Source of the DNA: Streptosporangiales bacterium
GTDB taxonomy: Bacteria; Actinomycetota; Actinomycetes; Streptosporangiales; Streptosporangiaceae
Assembly (NCBI GenBank): GCA_009784565.1
Contig: WRBL01000023.1
Location: forward strand, 1-34,278
Direction of reading: 5' to 3'
DNA: 34,278 nt
The position numbers were made by a program, and so were the translations under genes. The notes below the pieces were generated by a model. That model made no database searches. It was not told the origin of the DNA and saw nothing but the letters and a program-made list of their open reading frames with translations. Of the stretch, positions 1 to 7,438 are shown piece by piece; the stretch's first letter is position 1; each line of letters starts with the position of its first letter.

Positions 1-1
1 C

Positions 2-397
2 GCGCCCAACACCAGCTCCACGATCGTGTCCAAGTCCGTCGCCCGCGGCGGTGGCCGGACGTCCTACCGCGGCCTGATCAACGTGCAGGAAGGCGCCGCG
101 CACTCCAAGTCCACGGTCAAGTGCGACGCGCTGCTCGTGGACACGGTCAGCCGCAGCGACACCTACCCGTACAACGACATCCGCGAGGACGACGTCGAGA
201 TGGGCCACGAGGCCACCGTCTCGAAGATCTCCGAGGACCAGCTGTTCTACCTGATGAGCCGCGGCCTTACCGAGGACGAGGCGATGGCGATGATCGTGCG
301 GGGCTTCGTCGAGCCGATCGCGCGCGAGCTCCCCATGGAGTACGCGCTCGAGCTCAACCGCCTGATCGAGCTGCAGATGGAAGGAGCGGTCGGCTGA
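2..397 (+). CDS. sufB: Fe-S cluster assembly scaffold SufB, C-terminal part (5' end outside the window)
   Basis: This is the C-terminal 131 residues of SufB, open from the first bases of the window to a TGA at 395-397. SufB forms the SufBC2D scaffold in the cytosol on which Fe-S clusters are built. Visible family features are the STVKCDALLVD segment, whose Cys corresponds to the conserved scaffold cysteine of the SufB core, and the C-terminal helix YLMSRGLTEDEAMAMIVRGF, which packs on SufC. The first GTG inside the window (26) is not the true start, because the family sequence continues upstream without interruption. The stop overlaps the sufD start by one base (TGATG), so the two are translationally coupled. 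Identity is certain; only the truncation limits the entry. Confidence 0.96.
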   Translation, partial: APNTSSTIVSKSVARGGGRTSYRGLINVQEGAAHSKSTVKCDALLVDTVSRSDTYPYNDIREDDVEMGHEATVSKISEDQLFYLMSRGLTEDEAMAMIVRGFVEPIARELPMEYALELNRLIELQMEGAVG

Positions 398-1533
398 TGT
401 CGTCCCTTTCCGGCGCGGTCGAGACCGCGCCAGTGTCAAGCCTGCACGCACGCCGGACCGAGTTCGACGTGCCGTCCGGCCGCGAGGAGGAGTGGCGGTT
501 CACCCCGCTGCGCCGCCTGCGGGGCCTGCACAAGGACACGGAGCTGGGCGAGTCCGGCGTCAAGGTGGACATCGACGCGGCCCCGGAGATCGAATATTCC
601 GAACGGGCCGTCGCTTCCGCCGACGGCGTCTCCGGCTTCCTCCCCGAGGACCGCGTCAGCGCCCGCGCCTACGCCGCCGCCGGCACGGCGCGGGTCCTGA
701 CGGTGCCCAAGGAGGCAGTCGCCTCCCGCCCGACCGTCGTCCGGGTCACCGGCTCCGGGACCGGCGAGGCCGCGGCCGGGCACCTGGTCATCGACGTGCA
801 GCCGTTCGGGCGGGCCGTCGTGGTCCTGGACTTCCACGGCAGCGCCACCTACGCCGACAACGTGGAGATCCGCGTGGCCGACGGCGGCGACCTGACGGTC
901 GTGTCGGTGGCCGAGTGGGCCGGTGACGCGGTGCACGTCTCCCACCACCAGGCCACCCTGGGCCGGGACGCGAAGCTGAAGCACTTCCAGATCACCCTCG
1001 GCGGGTCCGTGGTCCGGGTCTCCCCGTCGGTCCGCTACGAAGGTCCCGGCGGCGACGCCGAGCTCTACGGCCTGTGCTTCGCCGACGCGGGCCAGCACCT
1101 GGAGCACCGGCTGTTCGTCGACCACGAGCCGCCGAAGTGCCGCAGCCGCGTCATCTACAAGGGCGCCCTGTCCGGCGACGACGCCCACACCGTATGGATC
1201 GGCGACGTCCTCATCGGGGCCGAGGCCGAGGGCACCGACACCTACGAGTTCAACCGGAACCTGGTCCTCACCGACGGCGCCCGCGCCGACTCGGTGCCGA
1301 ACCTGGAGATCCTCACCGGCGAGGTCGCCGGCGCCGGGCACGCCAGCGCCAACGGCCGCCTCGACGACGAGCACATCTTCTACCTGCAGGCCCGCGGCAT
1401 CCCCGAGGAGGAGGCCCGGCGCCTGGTCATCCGCGGGTTCTTCGGCGAGCTGATCGGCAAGATCGGCGTCCCCGAGGTCGAGGAGCGGGTGACCGAGAAG
1501 ATCGAGGCCGAGCTGGCCGGGAGCCTGAAGTGA
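397..1533 (+). CDS. sufD: Fe-S cluster assembly protein SufD
   Basis: This 378-residue protein is the SufB partner in the SufBC2D complex and takes part in iron acquisition and cluster building. The beta-helix core carries typical segments such as HHQATLGRDAKLKHFQ and YKGALSGDDAHTVW. The C-terminal SufBD helix YLQARGIPEEEARRLVIRGF mirrors the one in SufB and is the SufC docking site. The ATG at 397 overlaps the sufB stop and is preceded by GGAAGGAG at about 380-387, which fixes the start; a longer open frame reaches back to 121 but only through sufB in another phase. The stop at 1531-1533 overlaps the GTG of the next gene by 4 bases. Length is normal for actinobacterial SufD. Confidence 0.96.
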   Translation: MSSLSGAVETAPVSSLHARRTEFDVPSGREEEWRFTPLRRLRGLHKDTELGESGVKVDIDAAPEIEYSERAVASADGVSGFLPEDRVSARAYAAAGTARVLTVPKEAVASRPTVVRVTGSGTGEAAAGHLVIDVQPFGRAVVVLDFHGSATYADNVEIRVADGGDLTVVSVAEWAGDAVHVSHHQATLGRDAKLKHFQITLGGSVVRVSPSVRYEGPGGDAELYGLCFADAGQHLEHRLFVDHEPPKCRSRVIYKGALSGDDAHTVWIGDVLIGAEAEGTDTYEFNRNLVLTDGARADSVPNLEILTGEVAGAGHASANGRLDDEHIFYLQARGIPEEEARRLVIRGFFGELIGKIGVPEVEERVTEKIEAELAGSLK

Positions 1534-1853
1534 CGCAGTCCGCTTTTGTCCGCGCCTGCGCCGTGGCCGACGTGGCCGAGGGCGAGGCCCTCGCCGTCGA
1601 GCTCGACGGCGAGCCGGTGGCGATCGTGCGGGCCGACGGCGAGATCTACGCGATCCGCGACGTGTGCTCGCACGCGGAGGTTCCGCTGTCCGAGGGAGAG
1701 GTCGAGGGCTGCACCGTCGAGTGCTGGCTGCACGGCTCCTGCTTCGACCTGCGGACCGGCAAGCCGACGGGCCTGCCCGCCACCGAGCCGGTGCCCGTGT
1801 ACCCAGTGAAGATCGAGGGCGACGACGTCCTCGTTGCGATAGAGGAGTCATAG
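1530..1853 (+). CDS. Rieske-type [2Fe-2S] ferredoxin of the suf operon
   Basis: This 107-residue protein is a bare Rieske domain of the non-haem iron oxygenase ferredoxin type. The cluster ligands are visible as C46-S-H48 and C65-W-L-H68, with the usual GSCFDLRTG segment after them. The start is a GTG at 1530 that overlaps the sufD stop (GTGA). The stop TAG shares its last base with the sufC GTG. A Rieske protein between sufD and sufC is a regular feature of actinobacterial suf operons. Its place suggests electron supply during cluster assembly or a test substrate for it, but its exact role has not been settled and is inferred here from position. There is no signal peptide, so it is cytosolic. 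Confidence 0.92.
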   Translation: MTQSAFVRACAVADVAEGEALAVELDGEPVAIVRADGEIYAIRDVCSHAEVPLSEGEVEGCTVECWLHGSCFDLRTGKPTGLPATEPVPVYPVKIEGDDVLVAIEES

Positions 1854-2623
1854 TGTCCACCCTTGAGATCCGTGACCTGCACGTGTCCGTCAAAGAGGCG
1901 GACGGATCGCTGCGCGAGATCCTGCGCGGCGTGAACCTGACGGTCGCCGACGGCGAGACCCACGCGATCATGGGCCCCAACGGTTCCGGCAAGTCCACGC
2001 TCAGCTACGCGATCGCCGGCCACCCCAAGTACGAGGTGACCTCCGGCACCATGACGCTGGACGGCGAGGACGTGCTGTCCATGTCGGTGGACGCAAGGGC
2101 CCGGGCCGGCCTGTTCCTGGCCATGCAGTACCCGGTCGAGGTCCCCGGCGTGTCGGTGTCGAACTTCCTGCGCACCTCGGTGACCGCCGTCCGCGGCGAG
2201 GCGCCGAAGCTGCGGCACTTCATGAAGGAGATGCGGGGCGCCATGGGCGACCTGTCCATCGACAGCAAGTTCGCCGAGCGCTCCCTCAACGAGGGCTTCT
2301 CCGGCGGCGAGAAGAAGCGCCACGAGATCCTCCAGCTCGAGATGCTCGACCCGAAGATCGCCGTCCTGGACGAGACCGACTCCGGCCTGGACGTCGACGC
2401 GCTGAAGGTCGTCTCCGACGGCATCAACCGGTTCCGGTCCAGGCCCGGCCACGGCGTGCTGCTGATCACCCACTACAACCGGATCCTGCAGTACGTGCAG
2501 CCCGACTACGTCCACGTGTTCGTGAACGGCCGGATCGTGGAAGAGGGCGGCCCCGAGCTGGCCAAGACCCTGGAGGCCGAGGGCTACGAGAAGTTCACCG
2601 CGGCCGCGGGGACCGTGTCGTGA
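1853..2623 (+). CDS. sufC: Fe-S cluster assembly ATPase SufC
   Basis: This 256-residue ABC-type ATPase drives conformational change of the SufBD scaffold; it is soluble and not a transporter. In order it shows Walker A GPNGSGKSTL, the SufC-type signature FSGGEKKRHEILQ and Walker B IAVLDETDSGLDVDALK. The Glu-Thr-Asp-Ser-Gly after Walker B is diagnostic of SufC compared with import ATPases. The GTG start at 1853 shares a base with the preceding TAG. The stop at 2621-2623 overlaps the sufS GTG by 4 bases, continuing the chain of coupled reading frames. Length is normal for the family. Confidence 0.97.
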   Translation: MSTLEIRDLHVSVKEADGSLREILRGVNLTVADGETHAIMGPNGSGKSTLSYAIAGHPKYEVTSGTMTLDGEDVLSMSVDARARAGLFLAMQYPVEVPGVSVSNFLRTSVTAVRGEAPKLRHFMKEMRGAMGDLSIDSKFAERSLNEGFSGGEKKRHEILQLEMLDPKIAVLDETDSGLDVDALKVVSDGINRFRSRPGHGVLLITHYNRILQYVQPDYVHVFVNGRIVEEGGPELAKTLEAEGYEKFTAAAGTVS

Positions 2624-3855
2624 GCGCCGTGACGTCTCCCCTGGACGTCGAGACGATCCGCAAGGACTTCCCGCTGCTGTCGCGGACCGTCCGCAACGAC
2701 AAGCCGCTGGTCTACCTGGACTCCGGCGCCACGTCGCAGAAGCCGACGGCTGTCCTCGACGCCGAGCGGGAGTTCTACGAGCGCCACAACGGCGCCGCCC
2801 ACCGCGGGTCCCACCTCCTGTCGGAGGAGGGCACCGAGATCTACGAGGGTGCCCGGGCCAAGGTCGCGGCGTTCATCGGCGCGGACGAGAACGAGCTGGT
2901 GTGGACCAAGGCCGCGACCGAGTCGGTGAACCTGGTCGCCTACGCCCTCACCGGCTCGGTCAAGGCCGGGGACGAGATCCTCATCAGCGAGCTTGAGCAC
3001 CACGCCAACCTGGTGCCCTGGCAGCAGCTGGCCCAGCGGACCGGCGCGACGCTGAAGTGGTTCAAGGCCACCCCCGAGGGCCGCCTGGACTTCGACCCCT
3101 CGCTCATCACCGAGCGGACCAAGATCGTCGCCGTCACCGGGCAGTCCAACGTCACCGGCGTGATCACGCCGCTGGCCGAGATCACCCGCGCCGCCCACGA
3201 GGCGGGCGCGCTGGTCCTGGCCGACGGCGCCCAGCTGGTGCCGCACCACAAGGTGGACGTGAAGGCCCTCGACGTCGACTTCATGGTGTTCTCCGGCCAT
3301 AAGATGCTGGGCCCGCTGGGCCTGGGCGCGCTGTACGGGAAGTACGACAAGCTCGACGCCCTGCCGCCGTTCCTGTCCGGCGGGGACATGATCGAGATCG
3401 TCCGGATGGAGGGCTCCACCTTCCAGGCGCCGCCCATGCGGTTCGAGACCGGCGTCCCGCCGGCCCCGCAGGCCGCCGGCCTGGCCGCCGCCATCGACTA
3501 CCTGGACGGGCTCGGCATGGACAATGTCGCCGCCCACGAGGAAGTCCTGACGGCCCGGGCGCTGGAGGTCCTGACCGGCATCAAGGGCGTGCGGATCCTC
3601 GGACCCGGCACGACGGAGAACCGCGGCGCGGCCGTGGCCTTCGAGGTCGACGGCATCCACCCGCACGACCTCAGCCAGGTCCTCGACGACCAGGGCATCG
3701 CGATCCGCGTCGGCCACCACTGCGCCTGGCCGCTGCACCGCGCGCTCGGGGTCCAGGCCTCCAACCGGGCCACCTTCTACCTCTACAACACGCTCGAAGA
3801 AGTGGACGTCCTGGGGGAAGGAATCCGGTACGCCCAGAAGTTCTTCAAGGTATGA
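2620..3855 (+). CDS. sufS: Cysteine desulfurase SufS
   Basis: This 411-residue group II, PLP-dependent cysteine desulfurase takes sulfur from L-cysteine as a persulfide, giving alanine. The PLP lysine is K228 in FSGHKMLGPLG, and the persulfide-forming cysteine is C368 in VGHHCAWPLH. The N-terminal segment YLDSGATSQKP and the internal HRGSHLLSEEGTE are typical of SufS rather than IscS. The GTG start at 2620 overlaps the sufC stop. It is followed after 39 bases by sufU, its sulfur acceptor, which is the pairing found in Gram-positive bacteria in place of SufE. Confidence 0.97.
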   Translation: MSAVTSPLDVETIRKDFPLLSRTVRNDKPLVYLDSGATSQKPTAVLDAEREFYERHNGAAHRGSHLLSEEGTEIYEGARAKVAAFIGADENELVWTKAATESVNLVAYALTGSVKAGDEILISELEHHANLVPWQQLAQRTGATLKWFKATPEGRLDFDPSLITERTKIVAVTGQSNVTGVITPLAEITRAAHEAGALVLADGAQLVPHHKVDVKALDVDFMVFSGHKMLGPLGLGALYGKYDKLDALPPFLSGGDMIEIVRMEGSTFQAPPMRFETGVPPAPQAAGLAAAIDYLDGLGMDNVAAHEEVLTARALEVLTGIKGVRILGPGTTENRGAAVAFEVDGIHPHDLSQVLDDQGIAIRVGHHCAWPLHRALGVQASNRATFYLYNTLEEVDVLGEGIRYAQKFFKV

Positions 3856-3894
3856 ACCCAGGGGGATGAGTCCCCTGGCACCCCCGGAGAGGTT

Positions 3895-4359
3895 ATGCAG
3901 CTCGAATCCATGTACCAGGAGATCATCCTGGACCACTACCGGAACCCGCACCACAAGGGACTGCGGGATCCGTTCGCCGCCGAGGTGCATCACGTCAACC
4001 CGACATGCGGTGACGAGGTGACGCTCCGGGTCGCTCTGAAGGAAGGCGCCGACGGCGAGCAGGTCGTGGAGGACATCTCGTATGACTCTCTTGGCTGTTC
4101 GATCAGCCAGGCCAGCACCTCGGTCATGACCGACCTCGTCATCGGCAAGCCGGTCGGCGAGGCGATGAAGGTCGGCGACGCCTTCCTCGAGCTGATGCAG
4201 TCCAAGGGCGAGGCCGAGCCGGACGAGGACGTCCTGGAGGACGCGGTCGCGTTCGCCGGAGTCTCGAAGTACCCCGCCCGGATCAAGTGCGCGCTGCTGG
4301 GCTGGATGGCGTGGAAGGACGCGACCACTCAGGCACTCGCCGAAGGAGGCACCGAATGA
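3895..4359 (+). CDS. sufU: Zn-dependent sulfurtransferase SufU
   Basis: This 154-residue SufU/IscU-fold protein acts as sulfur acceptor for SufS. The metal and transfer ligands are in place: C38-G-D40 in NPTCGDEV, C68 in SLGCSISQAS and C132 in RIKCALLG. The Gram-positive SufU insertion between the second and third cysteine is present, which separates it from scaffold IscU. The ATG at 3895 has GGAGAGG just upstream (about 3885-3891). The 39 bases from sufS contain a short GC-rich imperfect repeat (gggatgagtcccc) that is a possible weak hairpin. The stop overlaps the ATG of the next gene by 3 bases. Confidence 0.95.
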   Translation: MQLESMYQEIILDHYRNPHHKGLRDPFAAEVHHVNPTCGDEVTLRVALKEGADGEQVVEDISYDSLGCSISQASTSVMTDLVIGKPVGEAMKVGDAFLELMQSKGEAEPDEDVLEDAVAFAGVSKYPARIKCALLGWMAWKDATTQALAEGGTE

Positions 4360-4706
4360 CGGAAAACACGACCGAGACCCCGGCCCCGCCGGAGCTCACC
4401 CAGGAGCAGGAAGACGTTCTGGAGGCGCTCCGCGACGTGGTCGACCCCGAACTCGGGGTCAACGTCGTTGACCTCGGGCTCGTCTACGGGGTGAACATCG
4501 ACGACGCCAAGGTCGCGACGCTCGACATGACCCTGACCAGCGCCGCCTGCCCGCTCACCGACGTGATCGAGGAGCAGGCCGGCGCCGCCCTGGAGGGCCT
4601 GGTCAACGACTGCAAGATCAACTGGGTCTGGATGCCCCCGTGGGGCCCGGAGAACATCACCGAGGACGGCCGCGAGCAGCTTCGCGCCCTCGGTTTCAAT
4701 ATCTGA
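4356..4706 (+). CDS. sufT: MIP18/DUF59-family Fe-S assembly factor (SufT-like)
   Basis: This 116-residue protein belongs to the MIP18 (DUF59) family, which acts late in Fe-S protein maturation. The family signatures DPELGVNVVDLGLVYG and LTSAACPLTDVIEEQ are both present; the Cys in the second is the conserved reactive cysteine. The C-terminal segment WVWMPPWGPENITEDGREQLRALGFNI is the standard ending. The ATG at 4356 overlaps the sufU stop and follows GGAGGC at about 4345-4350. It is the last gene of the suf operon and is followed at once by a strong hairpin. The family is certain; the symbol follows common use for this operon position. Confidence 0.92.
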   Translation: MTENTTETPAPPELTQEQEDVLEALRDVVDPELGVNVVDLGLVYGVNIDDAKVATLDMTLTSAACPLTDVIEEQAGAALEGLVNDCKINWVWMPPWGPENITEDGREQLRALGFNI

Positions 4707-4722
4707 TCAGATCGTTGCCGCG

Positions 4723-4764
4723 AGGCGCGCCGACGGCCCTTCCGAGGGGCGGCCCGGCGCGCCT
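4723..4764 (+). terminator. Hairpin terminator after the suf operon
   Basis: Perfect 9-base arms AGGCGCGCC (4723-4731) and GGCGCGCCT (4756-4764) enclose an inner partly paired region (GGCCCTT / AGGGGC). The hairpin begins 16 bases after the last suf stop. Only a short TTT follows, as is common for actinobacterial terminators. Confidence 0.7.
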
Positions 4765-4772
4765 TTCGCGTT

Positions 4773-4832
4773 CCCGCCCGCCCGCCCGCCTGCCCGCGCG
4801 CCTGCCCGCCCGTCCGCGCGCCCGCCCGCGCG
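4773..4832. repeat. CCCG/GCCC tetranucleotide low-complexity tract
   Basis: About 60 bases consist almost only of CCCG units with a few CCTG and GCGC interruptions. It lies directly after the suf terminator and encodes nothing recognisable. Such tracts are prone to slippage during replication and to sequencing error. Confidence 0.75.
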
Positions 4833-5234
4833 GACTCGATGTCACACCGCTTCCCCTCTATGGGAGGCGATGGCGCTTCGGCCACGTTGGCGCAGTCGCC
4901 AATGGCGCATCGGCTACGTTTCCGCCCGCGACTGGGACGGGCATTTCATGGTAATTGCCGCTTATTTTCAATTATTGACCGGCATTTATCCAAAGTTCGG
5001 CAATTGAGGTATACGGGTGACGCGCGGAGAGCGGGTACCGGGACGGCGGGCTTCAATGAGCAGGGAATTTACCGGGTCTTAACCCACCTAAACGGGCAAA
5101 AGCGACTAATTTTTCAATTGCCAATGAATGGTGTGCATGCGGCGTGTTTGGGTGTCATATCCCCCACGCTGGACCTGTTACGTGTATGGTGTTCACGAAT
5201 TCGTCGGACTCTGACGCTATCAGGGGGTAGCTGA
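4833..5234. other. Non-coding region upstream of the first lipoprotein gene, partly AT-rich
   Basis: No convincing gene lies in these 400 bases. It holds a near-identical 18-base direct repeat (4871-4888 and 4903-4920, 16 of 18 matching), with a small hairpin TTGGCG-N4-CGCCAA (4887-4902) across its middle. About 4945-5130 is far richer in A/T than anything else here. It contains an inverted pair GGCAATTGA (4999-5007) and TCAATTGCC (5114-5122). A promoter for the lipoprotein gene is likely near 5180 (see TATGGT at 5185-5190), without a clear -35 box. Confidence 0.5.
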
Positions 5235-5792
5235 ATGTTCCGTAAGGCGGCGATTGTCGTCTCCATCATGCTGCTGGCGTTTGTGACGGCCTGCGGCTCG
5301 CACAAGAACGCCAGCGACACGTCGGCCTCGGGGGGCTCGGCCGCCGGCGCGCCGGTGAGCTCGTCGGCCACGTGCCCGACCAAGGAGACCAAGAAATTCG
5401 CCAAGACTCTGTTCGTCACGGACGCGGCCCTGGCCGGGGGAGCGTTCAAGCACTGGATCTACACCCCGGCCAAGGAGGGGAAGTTCAAGAAGGGGGCCCA
5501 CGGCCGGATCAAGTCCTTCATCAAGGCCGCCGCGGCGGGAGCGTTCACGCTTAACCGGTTGAACGCGGTCAAGAAGAACGCCGAGTCGGACCCGCTGCTG
5601 TGCAAGGCCACCATCGGCCCGATCACGAAGTTCACGTCCTCGATCAAGAACCTCGTCAGCGGGGCCAAGCACGGGAGCGTGGACCCGTCCCAGGTGACCA
5701 GCGCCAACAGTGACCTGGGCTCGTTCCACTCGGACGCGGCGAAGCAGGGTAACGCCTTCACCGACAACCAGAACGCCAGCATCGGCGGCTGA
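5235..5792 (+). CDS. Putative lipoprotein of unknown function
   Basis: This 185-residue protein begins with a lipoprotein signal peptide: MFRK, a hydrophobic stretch IVVSIMLLAF, then the lipobox VTAC with the lipidated Cys at position 20. A Ser/Gly/Ala-rich linker (21-46) follows, then a basic, mostly helical domain with two further cysteines (C47 and C123) that could form a disulfide outside the membrane. No known domain is recognised. The ATG at 5235 follows AGGGGGT (5221-5227). It stands alone between a long upstream region and a strong bidirectional terminator, so it is probably monocistronic. Function is not assigned. Confidence 0.85.
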   Translation: MFRKAAIVVSIMLLAFVTACGSHKNASDTSASGGSAAGAPVSSSATCPTKETKKFAKTLFVTDAALAGGAFKHWIYTPAKEGKFKKGAHGRIKSFIKAAAAGAFTLNRLNAVKKNAESDPLLCKATIGPITKFTSSIKNLVSGAKHGSVDPSQVTSANSDLGSFHSDAAKQGNAFTDNQNASIGG

Positions 5793-5824
5793 ACCGGCGA
5801 GCGCGGCTGATCCCAGCCCTTCAC

Positions 5825-5858
5825 GATGCCCGGAGCGCCACGGCGCTCCGGGCATCGC
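5825..5858. terminator. Bidirectional hairpin terminator between convergent genes
   Basis: A perfect 16-base inverted repeat (arms 5825-5840 and 5843-5858, core CCCGGAGCGCC / GGCGCTCCGGG) with a 2-base centre lies between the lipoprotein gene (+) and the SseB-domain gene (-). It ends 5 bases before the stop of the latter. It can serve both strands. Confidence 0.85.
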
Positions 5859-5863
5859 TGCTG

Positions 5864-6892
5864 TCAGGCGCCGCCGCGCGTGTAGAACGGGGCGGCGTGG
5901 GCGGCGACCCACTCGTCGATGAGATCCGGAGCGTCCTCTCCGGGGAACGTGACATCGAGCGGATGAGGCAGCGGCCCCGGCAGCGACGCCGCCGCGTGCT
6001 CGACCGCCCGGACGGCGGCGTCGCGGGCGTCGGCGCTGGACGGGTCGTCCAGCGAGACGGACACGATCAGGCCCTCGCCCGCTCCGGTCACCGTCAGCCA
6101 GGCCCGTGACGCGTCGCGGACGCCGGGCAGTCGCTCCAGTTCCCGGGCCACCTCCCGCAGGAGCGCGGCCGGCTCGGCCGGGGGATGCCCCACCCGGATG
6201 CCGCCGTCCCCCTCCCCGGCGCCGTCGTCCGGCCTTTTCCCGGCCAGGCAGGCTACCGCCGGGGGATAGAGGGGGACGCTCGCCTCCGCGCCCGGATTGA
6301 GGGCCATGCCCAGGCCCGGGGGGAGCAGCCGGGCGAGCGCCGCCGCCGGGACGACGATGTGCGGGATCCGCCTCGTGTCCGCGGGCCGCCGGGACCGCTT
6401 GCCCGCGTACCGGGCGAGCCGGCCGGGGGAGGTGAAGCACGGGACGAAGTCCGCGCCCAGGTAGGTGACCACCGGCAGGTCCACGGCGGAGCCGTCGGTG
6501 AAGGGCCGTCGCCGGTCCGGCAGCGGGATCCAGACGCGGGCGCGGGCCAGTTCGTGGAAGAGCAGGTCGCAGGTATACCCGTCGTTTCCGGCCAGGGAGA
6601 CGAGTACCTTCTCCAGCGTCTCGCCGTCGGCCGCCTCCGCGGCGGCGTCGGGCGCCGCGCCGGGGCCGCCGGGAGCGCTGCCCCAGACGAGGGCGCCCGG
6701 GCGCACGAGCGTGCCGCCCTGGGCCAGGGCCTGAACCGGGATGAAGTCCGACGGCGCCGCCGCGTCGGGCCGCGGGGGAGCGTCGCCGGCACGCTGCGGG
6801 GGCACGCCGTCAGCCCGGGGCGGGGCGGACGGCTGGGCGTCAGGCGGGCGCGGGCCTTCGTCCGGCCCGGCCGCGAAGTTTGCGCTGTTCAT
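5864..6892 (-). CDS. SseB-domain protein
   Basis: This 342-residue protein has a Pro/Ala-rich, probably disordered N-terminus (1-50). An SseB N-terminal domain follows at about 85-215, with ARVWIPLPD, the PVVTYLGADFVPCFTSPGRL segment and the NPG motif in ALNPGAEASVPLYPP. A C-terminal SseB-like domain runs over about 240-335. SseB was named for enhanced serine sensitivity in E. coli, and its molecular role is unknown; actinomycetes often carry versions with this two-domain layout. The ATG at 6892 is preceded on its strand by GAGGAAA with good spacing. No signal peptide is seen. It converges on the upstream lipoprotein gene and has its own promoter region of over 500 bases shared with the divergent ABC-F gene. 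Confidence 0.8.
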   Translation of the reverse strand: MNSANFAAGPDEGPRPPDAQPSAPPRADGVPPQRAGDAPPRPDAAAPSDFIPVQALAQGGTLVRPGALVWGSAPGGPGAAPDAAAEAADGETLEKVLVSLAGNDGYTCDLLFHELARARVWIPLPDRRRPFTDGSAVDLPVVTYLGADFVPCFTSPGRLARYAGKRSRRPADTRRIPHIVVPAAALARLLPPGLGMALNPGAEASVPLYPPAVACLAGKRPDDGAGEGDGGIRVGHPPAEPAALLREVARELERLPGVRDASRAWLTVTGAGEGLIVSVSLDDPSSADARDAAVRAVEHAAASLPGPLPHPLDVTFPGEDAPDLIDEWVAAHAAPFYTRGGA

Positions 6893-7438
6893 CGGGTTTC
6901 CTCGTGAACGATAGTGAGCTCCAGTGGTTACCGGGCCTCAGTGCCGCATGCCCCTCCCGGGCGGGGGCGCCCGGTCGTGGCGTGCCTAGTCAGTGAAATC
7001 GCTGATACCGATAGTAAACATTAAGCTGCTGTATGTAGCTAAGAACAGCGCAAGAACCCGCAGAAGATGCCCTGAGGGGCCCTGAGGTGCCGACGGCGCC
7101 GGATTCCGCTCGGAGGCCATCCCTGACCAGGGAAAAGAGGCCCCGCCGGGCCCGGGCGGCGCGATCGGGAGTTGCTGTTCGTCGTTCTGGGAATCACGAG
7201 TTGCGCTACCTACGTATGCTGCCTCCCGGAACACCCGGGACCCGTCCGGTGTTGTAGCCCTGGGTTTTCGCTGAAAGGGCCGTCGTCCCGATCCGGTATC
7301 CTGGCGCCATGCTGCCAGACTGACCGTATGACGGGCGTGCGCGGCGCCGGGGGCTGGCGCACGCGCTGGGCCCCCCGGAGGGCGACCCCGGACCCCGATG
7401 AGCCGACCGATCCGTCATATCGCTGGAGTGGTGTTTTC
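6893..7438. other. Divergent intergenic region between the SseB-domain gene and the ABC-F gene
   Basis: These 546 bases hold no gene I can support. Near 6990-7060 is a less GC-rich segment (atagtaaacattaagctg) with a small hairpin TCAGTG-AAAT-CGCTGA (6990-7005), probably part of the promoter region. At 7066-7085 the unit GCCCTGAGG occurs twice, and CCCTG-AC-CAGGG lies at about 7119-7134. ABC-F genes often carry long leader transcripts, so the 3' half could be such a leader, but no clear attenuator pair was found. Confidence 0.4.

Noticed and set aside
4839..5234. 131-codon plus-strand frame before the lipoprotein gene
   Set aside because: It runs through direct repeats and an AT-rich promoter-like region, lacks a ribosome site and resembles no family.
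6986..7234. 82-codon minus-strand frame with a hydrophobic end in the SseB/ABC-F gap
   Set aside because: Its hydrophobic stretch is short, codon bias is poor and no ribosome site precedes it; it looks like chance.
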